Below, in pieces: positions 54,392-61,476 of a DNA stretch of 64,000 bases (the first letter of the stretch is position 1; the number at the start of each line of letters is the position of its first letter). The notes below the pieces were generated by a model that did not search any database, had not been told where the DNA came from, and was given only the letters and a program-made list of their open reading frames with translations. The translations under genes were made by a program, and so were the position numbers. This DNA is from Carbonactinospora thermoautotrophica (GTDB lineage Bacteria; Actinomycetota; Actinomycetes; Streptomycetales; Carbonactinosporaceae), in the NCBI RefSeq assembly GCF_001543895.1, contig NZ_JYIJ01000017.1, positions 310,001 through 374,000 of the forward strand, in the 5' to 3' direction.

Positions 54392-54987
54392 TGCTCGGAT
54401 ACCTCCGAAAGGGTTCCGTCCTTCTCCATGTATTCCGCTCCGGTCCGCGGGCACCGCCAGCGGTCGGGACCGGTCTCTTCGAGAGGTACCCCGGCCTTGC
54501 CGACCCACTTGATGCGACGCGCGGGCACTCCGGCGACCAGCGCGAAGTCCGGGACGTCCTTGGTCACGACCGCTCCGGCGGCCACCATCGCCCAGCGGCC
54601 GACCGTCACCCCGGCCACGATTACGGCACGCGCCCCGACGGCGGCGCCCTCCCGCACGGTGACGCCCTTGGCCTCCCAGTCGTCGCCGCGTTTCAGTTTG
54701 CCGCTGGGGTCGATCGACCGTGGATAGATGTCGTTGGTGAGCACGGCCGCCGGGCCGATGAACACGCCGTCCTCCAGCTTGGCCGGCTCGTACACCAACG
54801 CGTAGTTCTGCAGCTTGCAGTTGTCCCCGATCTCGACGCCCGTGCCGACGTAGGCGCCACGGCCGACGATGCAGTTACGCCCCAGCTTGGCGTGCTCACG
54901 CACCTGCGCCAAGTGCCAGATCGTCGTGCCCTCGCCCAGCTGGGCGCGCTCGTCGACGTCCGCGCTCGGCATGATGCGTGCTTCCAC
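54388..54987 (-). CDS. Left-handed beta-helix N-acetyltransferase (WbpD-like)
   Basis: A 199-residue hexapeptide-repeat acetyltransferase: VDERAQLGEGTTIWHLAQV, ILVGRGAYVG-like NCIVGRGAYVG, LQNYALVYEPAKLEDGVFIG, NDIYPRS and AGAVVTKDVPDFALVAGVPA. WbpD/WlbB enzymes acetylate the 3-amino group to form UDP-GlcNAc(3NAc)A. I take GTG 54987 as start because CAGGAG is six bases upstream; a GTG six codons earlier has no site. Confidence 0.9.
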   Translation of the reverse strand: MEARIMPSADVDERAQLGEGTTIWHLAQVREHAKLGRNCIVGRGAYVGTGVEIGDNCKLQNYALVYEPAKLEDGVFIGPAAVLTNDIYPRSIDPSGKLKRGDDWEAKGVTVREGAAVGARAVIVAGVTVGRWAMVAAGAVVTKDVPDFALVAGVPARRIKWVGKAGVPLEETGPDRWRCPRTGAEYMEKDGTLSEVSEQ

Positions 54988-55047
54988 TGGTTTCTCCTGA
55001 TTCACTTGACCGGCGGTCGGGCTCTGCTGGCTGCTGTTCGAAGCTGG

Positions 55048-56136
55048 TCAACCCCTGCCGACGAGAGCGCAGATATCCCTGGCGAGCTGGTCGTAGGGGG
55101 ACTCCCCCGCCAGGTTCTGCTCGGCCCACCGTAGGGCGGCCTTCCGCGCCGCGAGGAAGTCCTCGGGCCGCTCGGACCACCTCTGCAGCGTACCGGACGC
55201 CTCCTCCGGGCCCGCCACCACCGCGCCCGCCCCGGACGACCGCACGATCTCGGCCATCCGCGGCAGCGGCGTGGCGAGCACCGCCAGCCCGCTGCCGAGG
55301 TACTCGTACAGCTTGGTGGGGATCGCCGCGCGGAACGCCGGGGTGTCCTCCAACAGGGCGAGTCCCACCCAGGCGCCGGCCGCCAGCGACCACGCCTTGG
55401 CCGGGGCCAGCCGCCCGTGGATCCGGACGCGACGGGCCGCCGGGGAGCTGGCCCGCCACCGCGCCAGCCACGCCTGGTCGTCCGGATGCACCGGGCCGAC
55501 CACGTCCAGCTCCCAGGGCTCGGCCGCTTCAACCGCCTGGATCATCGCCTGCAGGCCGCGGGAGCGCCGCACGTCACCGATGTAGATCGCGCGGGGGATC
55601 GGGTCCGGTTCGGTGGGTTTGGGCAGGTATCCCGGGTCGGGCAGGTTGCGGACGACGAGCCGACGCCGGGCCTTGCGCGGCGGCACATGGTCGTCGGCCA
55701 CCACGGTGAGGTCGGCCCGGCGGGTCACCGCCGTCGCCACGCGCACCAGCCCCTGGGCGGCGAGCTTCACGTACGACCTCGCCCAGGCGCGATCGTGCAG
55801 CAGCGCGGAGTAGTCCTCGTGGACGTCGGCGACGAGCTTGCGACGCCGGACCAGTCGGGCCAGCGACGCGGTGAGGACCACGTCCGGGTCGACGGCCAGC
55901 AGTACCCGGCCCCGCGCTCGGAACGGCAGGGCGGCCGCGCGCCGCAGCCGGGCCGCCTTGCCGGCGCGCCCGCCGAGCGAGACGACCCGGCAGCCGGCCG
56001 GTCCGCCGGCGGAGTCGCCGAGGCCGATGACCTCCACCGACAGCCCGGCCCGGCGCAGGGCGGCAGCCTCCCGGTGCAGCCGGGCGTCGGCCAGGTCGTG
56101 GGCGCTGCTGATGATGCTGACGTCGATGGTTGCCAT
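55048..56136 (-). CDS. GT4-like glycosyltransferase
   Basis: A 362-residue GT-B protein. It opens VSIISSAHDLADARLHREA (a variant of the usual loop), has LVADVHEDYSALLHDR near 115 (the D-x-H-E motif shared with the transferases at 58-64 kb), RAIYIGDVRRSRGLQAMI at the donor-domain opening and TKLYEYLGSGLAVLATPLP near 280 with the conserved Glu. ATG with GAGG upstream. Leads the WbpD-E-B-A operon, so it may use the diacetamido uronic acid as donor; inference. Confidence 0.83.
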   Translation of the reverse strand: MATIDVSIISSAHDLADARLHREAAALRRAGLSVEVIGLGDSAGGPAGCRVVSLGGRAGKAARLRRAAALPFRARGRVLLAVDPDVVLTASLARLVRRRKLVADVHEDYSALLHDRAWARSYVKLAAQGLVRVATAVTRRADLTVVADDHVPPRKARRRLVVRNLPDPGYLPKPTEPDPIPRAIYIGDVRRSRGLQAMIQAVEAAEPWELDVVGPVHPDDQAWLARWRASSPAARRVRIHGRLAPAKAWSLAAGAWVGLALLEDTPAFRAAIPTKLYEYLGSGLAVLATPLPRMAEIVRSSGAGAVVAGPEEASGTLQRWSERPEDFLAARKAALRWAEQNLAGESPYDQLARDICALVGRG

Positions 56137-56203
56137 GTCGCGATCCTCACCGGCCCTGGAGGGCCGGTGCCGGCTGCCGTGCCCTGCCGTTCCGCAACGA
56201 TGA

Positions 56204-56233
56204 AGGGTGAGCTTTGCCGGCAAAGCTCACCCT
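56204..56233 (-). terminator. 30-base perfect palindrome after the ABC ATPase gene
   Basis: AGGGTGAGCTTTGCC followed directly by its reverse complement. It starts five bases past the ATPase stop in the direction of transcription and separates that gene from the downstream GT operon. Confidence 0.7.
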
Positions 56234-56237
56234 CAGG

Positions 56238-57032
56238 TCAGACATCCTCCAGGGTGAAGGCCTCTTCACCGACGTCGAGGAAGCGCATGTAGTCGTCGAT
56301 GACCTTGCTGGGCTGGCCGCGTTCCATGATCCTGCCCTTGTGCAGCCAGATGCAGTCGTTGCACATGTCCTTGATCGACTGCAGGCCGTGGCTCACCAGG
56401 ATGATCGTGCGTGCCTGGTCGCACAACTGCTTCATCTTGGCGGTCGCCTTCTTCTTGAAGCGCGCGTCACCGGCGGACAGGGCCTCGTCGACCAGCAGGA
56501 TGTCCGGGTCCATGTGGACGGCCACGGAGAAGGCGAGCCGGCCGTACATGCCGGACGAGTACGTCTTCATCGGCCTGTCGATGGCGTCGTCCTCCAGGTC
56601 GGCGAACCGGATGATCTCCTCAGCGCGCGCCTTGATCTCGTCCGGGCTCCAGCCCTGGGCCAGGCCGCCGAGGGTGACGTTCTCCCGGCCGGACAGGTTG
56701 CCGTTGAAGCCGACGCCGAGGGCGAGCAGCGTGCTCACCTTGCCGTGCACCTCGATCCGGCCCTTGGTGGGCGGGAGGATGCCGGCGATCGCGCGGAGCA
56801 TCGTGGACTTGCCCGCCCCGTTCATGCCGATGACGCCGAGCACGGTCCCGTGGTTGACCGAGAAGGACACGTCCTTGACCGCTTCGACCGTGCGCACGAC
56901 CTTCTCCCGACGCCCCAGTCGCATGAGCCGTCCCTTGAGCGTCGGGTTCTTCTCGATCGTCGTGCGGTACGTGATCGAGAGGTGCTCGACCTTGACCGCC
57001 AGGTCAGTGGCGGTGTCAGATGCGGACTGCAA
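56238..57032 (-). CDS. Polysaccharide ABC exporter ATP-binding protein (Wzt/TagH-like)
   Basis: A 264-residue ATPase: Walker A GMNGAGKST near 70, ABC signature YSSGMYGRLAFSVA near 155, Walker B PDILLVDEALSAGD near 178 and switch VSHGLQS. The short form without a C-terminal carbohydrate-binding domain suits a TagH- or RfbE-type exporter. The frame extends upstream into the permease gene; TTG at 57032, after GGGAG, gives a 17-base overlap with the permease and the best start. Confidence 0.88.
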   Translation of the reverse strand: MQSASDTATDLAVKVEHLSITYRTTIEKNPTLKGRLMRLGRREKVVRTVEAVKDVSFSVNHGTVLGVIGMNGAGKSTMLRAIAGILPPTKGRIEVHGKVSTLLALGVGFNGNLSGRENVTLGGLAQGWSPDEIKARAEEIIRFADLEDDAIDRPMKTYSSGMYGRLAFSVAVHMDPDILLVDEALSAGDARFKKKATAKMKQLCDQARTIILVSHGLQSIKDMCNDCIWLHKGRIMERGQPSKVIDDYMRFLDVGEEAFTLEDV

Positions 57033-57900
57033 ACTCTCGCTCCCGAGACAAGAAGTACCAACCACCGACAACAAGCGACCCGATCGCCCAGGCGAGACCC
57101 TGCCACATCAGGTTGGCGTCCGGCGCCTTGCCCTCGAACACCACCTGCTGCCAAGCGCCCAGGATCGGCGTGAGCGGGTTCGCCTCCAGTATCCAGCGGG
57201 CCCATGGCATCTGCTCCGCGACCGCGGTGTGTATCTGTTCCACGGTGTACAGCACCGGGGAGATGTAGATCCAGATCCGGAGCAGGTACGGCAGGAAGCT
57301 GGAGGTGTCCCGGAAGTACACGCTCAGCGCCGCGAAGAACATCCCCCAGGCGAAGCTGAACACGGTCTGGATCAGGAAGACCGGAATCGCCCACCAGATG
57401 TTCACGGTGACCGGCCGCCCAGCCACTGCGTGCGCCACCGCGTAGACGACGAGCATGGGCAGGTACATCAGGATCGACGAGAACAGGCTCGACAGCGGCA
57501 GCAGCGCCTTGGGGAACGGGATGTTCATGATGATCTTGCCGCTGCCAGTGACCGAAGTGGATGCGAGCTGGATGACGTTGCGCGTGTAGTAGTACGCGAA
57601 CAAGCCAAGCAGGATCAGGACAAAGTGGTCCAGCTTGCCATGATTCTGCCCGTGCTGTGCCCCAGGGTTGCCCCCGCTCAGCACTGTCACGACCAGGAAA
57701 TAAACCGCACCCAGCAGAAGCGGGTTGATGACCAACCACAACTGGCCGAACACCGTGTCGTAGTGCCGGCCCTTCAGGGTGCTGCGCGCCATGTGGAACG
57801 CGAACCGACGCCGCGCCCACAGGTCCTTCAAGTAGGGTCCGAGCGGCGGCAGCTGGTAGCTGTACGGCTCATAGACCTGGACCCGCGTGCCTGTACCCAC
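57016..57900 (-). CDS. Polysaccharide ABC exporter permease (Wzm/TagG-like)
   Basis: A 294-residue ABC-2 type permease with six membrane segments: a cytoplasmic start ending ARRRFAFHMARSTLKGRHYD, then FGQLWLVINPLLLGAVYFL, the FVLILLGLFAYYYTRNVI segment, IPFPKALLPLSSLF, the coupling FRDTSSFLPYLLRIWIYISP and a final helix WAIGSLVVGGWYFL. It works with the ATPase to move a lipid-linked polymer across the membrane. GTG 57900 follows GAGGAG at nine bases; upstream in-frame codons are poorly coding. Confidence 0.9.
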   Translation of the reverse strand: MGTGTRVQVYEPYSYQLPPLGPYLKDLWARRRFAFHMARSTLKGRHYDTVFGQLWLVINPLLLGAVYFLVVTVLSGGNPGAQHGQNHGKLDHFVLILLGLFAYYYTRNVIQLASTSVTGSGKIIMNIPFPKALLPLSSLFSSILMYLPMLVVYAVAHAVAGRPVTVNIWWAIPVFLIQTVFSFAWGMFFAALSVYFRDTSSFLPYLLRIWIYISPVLYTVEQIHTAVAEQMPWARWILEANPLTPILGAWQQVVFEGKAPDANLMWQGLAWAIGSLVVGGWYFLSREREFAVRI

Positions 57901-58021
57901 GCCGTATGTCTCCTCGAGGGTCGAAAACCCGGAACGTCGAAATCCCCTGCAAGGCGCAACTGCTGAGAATACCGGCGCCCCCGCGCACCGGATCGCCACG
58001 CCTGTCGCGCGGTCGAGCCCG

Positions 58022-59551
58022 TTACCGAACCGCGACTTCCGCGGGGAAAACCTCCTTGAACGGCCGGGTTCCGGGCCGCGGCTCGGGGGTCCGACCGACC
58101 AGCCGGGCGTACAACCGGTTGAGGACCGCGGCCTGGCCCTCCCAGGAGTTCTCCGCCAGGAGCTCGGGGGTGTAGCACGCCGTGTACCGGCCCGGATCGG
58201 CCAGCACCGCGCGCACCGCCCGGGCGAACGAGGCCGGGTCGCCCGCGGTGAACACCTCGCCGTTGCCGAGCTGCCGGGTCTTGGCGGCCATCGCCTTCAC
58301 GTCGCTCACCACGATCGGCAGCCGGGCGTGCATGTACTCGTAGTACTTGGTGATCAGCGCGATCTCGTGGTTCGGGGTGTGCAGGATCGGGATCACACCG
58401 ATCGTGGCGGAGGCCAGGAACCGGGTCACCTGGTGCGGCGCCACGTACGGGACGACGTGCAGCCGGTCGCCCGCGCCCAGCCGTTCGGCGGTGGCGACCA
58501 GCTCCGCCACGAACCGGTCCTGCTTGCCGCAGACGATCGCCGCGTGCACGCCGGGCAGGTCGGGCAGCGCCTCGACCATGGTGTGGATGCCGCGCATCGG
58601 GGCGACCGCGCCCGAGTACACCAGCAGCGGCACGTCGTCGGCGAGCCCGACGGTCGCGCGCAGCGACGGGGCGTCGTCGCCGTCCGCGCCCGGGGTGTGC
58701 AGGAACGGCGCGTTGGTGACGACCGTGGGCGGCTCGCTCAACCCGTACCGGTCCTGGAGCAGCTCCGCGAGCTCCGGGGACACGGTGACCACGGCGTCGG
58801 CGCGGCCGATGTACTCCCGCTCCAGGCCCTGGTAGGCCCGTTCCCGGACGGTGCCCATCCGCACACCGGCGACGAACTCGTGCGCGTCGTACAGCACCTT
58901 CGGCCGCTTGCCCTGCCGGCCCAGCCGGTCGGCGATGCGCACCGCGATGCCGGGCGTGTGCATGTCGTGCGCGTGAATCAGGTCCGGCTGGAACTCGGCC
59001 AGCACGGGCCACCAGGCGGCCTCGATCTGCGACAGGTGCAACTGGGTGCGCCGCCAGTCGCCCTCGCGCACGTAGATCTTCCAGAGCAGCTCCTTGGCCT
59101 GCCCCTTGACCCCGGGGCGGGCCGTGCCCGGCTCGGCCACGCTCTTGAGGATGCGCCGGCGCAGCTTGTAGTTGACCGTGCTGGCGAAGCTGCCGCCGCG
59201 CAGCAGGCCCACCCGGGCCTGCAGGGCGACCCGGCGCACGCCGCCGGCGGCCGGCAGCTCGGCGCGCAGCTGGCGCGCCCGCGCGCGGTACCGGTTGGTC
59301 AGCCCGGTGCGCACCACCCGCGCCGCACCGAGCCGCGACTCCCCGGTCGGCACCGACGACCCGGACGGCACGTACCCGACCAGCAGCACGTCGAACCCGG
59401 CTTCCGCGGCCGAGTAGGCGACCTTCTGCACGCGCGAATCCCGGCTGATGTCGTTCGCGACCAGCATCGCCACGCGAGGCCGGCGTGATCCGGCGCCAGC
59501 AGGATCAGCTTGGTCGTCGCCCTCGGCGGGCCGTTCCACTGTCGACGTCAC
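58022..59551 (-). CDS. GT4 family glycosyltransferase
   Basis: A 509-residue enzyme. N-terminal domain with RVAMLVANDISRDSRVQKVA, IHAHDMHTPGIA and VLYDAHEFVAGVRMG; donor domain from LLVYSGAVAPMRGIHTMVEAL near 325 and TKYYEYMHARLPIVVSDVKA near 415 (E of the E-x7-E type). An inserted helical region (about 85-165) is larger than in typical GT4. The same architecture makes up the N-terminal half of the protein at 61477-64000. Start GTG 59551 (AGGAAG upstream). Confidence 0.87.
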   Translation of the reverse strand: MTSTVERPAEGDDQADPAGAGSRRPRVAMLVANDISRDSRVQKVAYSAAEAGFDVLLVGYVPSGSSVPTGESRLGAARVVRTGLTNRYRARARQLRAELPAAGGVRRVALQARVGLLRGGSFASTVNYKLRRRILKSVAEPGTARPGVKGQAKELLWKIYVREGDWRRTQLHLSQIEAAWWPVLAEFQPDLIHAHDMHTPGIAVRIADRLGRQGKRPKVLYDAHEFVAGVRMGTVRERAYQGLEREYIGRADAVVTVSPELAELLQDRYGLSEPPTVVTNAPFLHTPGADGDDAPSLRATVGLADDVPLLVYSGAVAPMRGIHTMVEALPDLPGVHAAIVCGKQDRFVAELVATAERLGAGDRLHVVPYVAPHQVTRFLASATIGVIPILHTPNHEIALITKYYEYMHARLPIVVSDVKAMAAKTRQLGNGEVFTAGDPASFARAVRAVLADPGRYTACYTPELLAENSWEGQAAVLNRLYARLVGRTPEPRPGTRPFKEVFPAEVAVR

Positions 59552-59631
59552 GCTCCCACGCTTCCTGAGTGCTCTGGGATGTTCCACCAGTTCTTGGGTA
59601 AATCGACAAAAAATCGTCGTGCGGAACCCGG

Positions 59632-61473
59632 TCAGCCACCGCGTCCGTCCCCGGTGAGGAACCCGGCGGGGGAGGGCAGGCCGGGAGCATCCGCCACCCC
59701 CAGGAACCCGGCGAGCACCGCCGCGGACATCCGCCCGTCGTGGAACTCACGGACGAACCCCGGGCCCGCCGCGGCGAGCGCGCGCGCCTGGTCCCGCTCG
59801 GCGAGGATCCACTCCAGAACCTCGCCGATGGTCGTCGGGTCCGCCTCGACCACGGGGATCTCGGCCGGGACCCGCTTGCGCACCCGCTCGTGCACATGGC
59901 ACACGGTAACCCGACCGGCGGCCATCGCCTGGCAGGTCAGGACACTGTAGTTCCCGATCACGAAATGGTCGAGCACGATGTCGGCGTCCTGCACGAACGC
60001 GACCAGCTCGGCCGGGGGGACCTTCTCCAGGCGCCGGTACTCGATCACCCCCTTGTCGTGCAGCCGCCGCACCACCGGCTCGATCAGATCGGTGCCCTTG
60101 AGGAACGGGTTGGTCGGGGCGTGGATGACCACCGGGCGCTCGCGCTCCAGCGGCGGCGGGCCCGGGGTCCAGGCGTCCAGGTCCACGACGACCGGCAGCC
60201 ACCGCGCGTCCGGCACGTCGTCGATGAGGTCCGGGGTCGACACGAACCGCGGGCCCTCGAACCGTTCCAGCGCCTTCTCGGTGCGCTCGACGAGCTGCTG
60301 GAGCTGCTTGGTGCGCTCGCACTCCGGGTCGGTGAACGGCGAGAACGGCTCCAGCGCGGCGTGCCGGGCCGGGTTGCGGATCTCCGAGCCGTGGAAGACC
60401 ACGCCGAACCGGATGCCCGCGCGGATCAGCTCGGGCACGTCACCGGTGAGGAACGAGCCGTTCAAGCTGCCGAAGACGCCCTTGAGGTTCTCGGCGAGCA
60501 CGTGGGTGCGCCCGTCGAGCACGGTCGCCATGCGGCGAAGCTGCCAGCGCGGGTCGTCCCAGCCGCCGAGCGGGATCAGCTCGTCGCACTCGAAGAGCAG
60601 CCCGCCCTTCTCCCGGCGCAGCATGAGCGCCTCGGAGCGGACGCCGGGCAGGTGTTGGGCCACCGCGCGCGCCCAGGCGTACCCCTGGCCGGCCATGTTC
60701 GTGGGGCCGATGGTGAGGTACGGCGCGGCGGTGTCGCCGGCGATCGCGGTGCGGGCCGAACCGGGCTCGCGCGGCGGGGTGACGCCCACCAGCTCCGGGT
60801 AGCGGGCGGCCAGGTCGGCGGGTTGCTCGCGGATCAGGCGGTCGACTCGCGCGTACAGCTTCGACCGGCGGGCGGCGCCGACGCCGGGCGCGTCGGCCAG
60901 CAGCCGGCAGGCCCCGCCCACGGCCTGCTTCGCGGCGAGCGCGGCGGGCAGCACCAGGTCGTCACAGGCGTGGATGGCATCCGGCGCGAAGGCCTCGACA
61001 AGAGGCGGGTAGGCGGCGGCCAGCTGACCGGGCCGCGCCCACGGCCCGCCGACGCGGCCGTGCAGCCGGGCGCGGCCGCGGTTCCACGCGGCGGCCGTGT
61101 CGCGGAGCGCCGTGTACCCGCGAAGCTGCGCGCGCCGCGCCTGGCGTCGCCACCAGGCCGGCGTGAACCGGCGGCCGCGCATGCCGGCCAGCGCCTTGCT
61201 CAGCCGCCGGGCCTGCTCCACGTACGGTGCCGGGGCAGGCACCCGCATCACGCGCACGTCGTCGACCCGGGTGTACGAACGCGGGCCGCCCTCGGTGAGA
61301 GGTCTCAGCAGCAACACGTCCCAGCCCACCCGGGCGAGCGCACGGCCCAGCTCACCGGGCCGGCCGTCCTCGGCCGCCGGGTCGGCCGAGAGCAGCACCA
61401 CCCGGCGGCTGTACCTGGCGCCGCGTTCGACGCTGTCTTTGACGCTGTCTTTGACGCTGTCGTCGCTGGCCAT
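59632..61473 (-). CDS. Large glycosyltransferase-like protein with a duplicated-type C-terminal module
   Basis: A 613-residue protein. Residues 22-230 look like a GT acceptor domain (VVLLSADPAAEDGRPG, IHACDDLVLPAALAAK); from about 245 a distinct module follows: PYLTIGPTNMAGQGYAWARA, HGSEIRNPARH, FVSTPDLIDDVPDARWLPVV, VVIHAPTNPFLKGTDLIEPV, ADIVLDHFVIGNYS and AMAAGRVTVCH. That module recurs as the C-terminal half of the next gene's product. The first codons contain three 12-base tandem repeats (S-V-K-D units). ATG start, four bases from the neighbouring stop. Confidence 0.75.
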   Translation of the reverse strand: MASDDSVKDSVKDSVERGARYSRRVVLLSADPAAEDGRPGELGRALARVGWDVLLLRPLTEGGPRSYTRVDDVRVMRVPAPAPYVEQARRLSKALAGMRGRRFTPAWWRRQARRAQLRGYTALRDTAAAWNRGRARLHGRVGGPWARPGQLAAAYPPLVEAFAPDAIHACDDLVLPAALAAKQAVGGACRLLADAPGVGAARRSKLYARVDRLIREQPADLAARYPELVGVTPPREPGSARTAIAGDTAAPYLTIGPTNMAGQGYAWARAVAQHLPGVRSEALMLRREKGGLLFECDELIPLGGWDDPRWQLRRMATVLDGRTHVLAENLKGVFGSLNGSFLTGDVPELIRAGIRFGVVFHGSEIRNPARHAALEPFSPFTDPECERTKQLQQLVERTEKALERFEGPRFVSTPDLIDDVPDARWLPVVVDLDAWTPGPPPLERERPVVIHAPTNPFLKGTDLIEPVVRRLHDKGVIEYRRLEKVPPAELVAFVQDADIVLDHFVIGNYSVLTCQAMAAGRVTVCHVHERVRKRVPAEIPVVEADPTTIGEVLEWILAERDQARALAAAGPGFVREFHDGRMSAAVLAGFLGVADAPGLPSPAGFLTGDGRGG

Positions 61474-61476
61474 GCC

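Noticed and set aside
61438-61473. Three 12-base tandem repeats as a possible CRISPR or regulatory array
   Set aside because: They lie inside the coding start of the glycosyltransferase gene, encode repeated S-V-K-D, and have no spacers.
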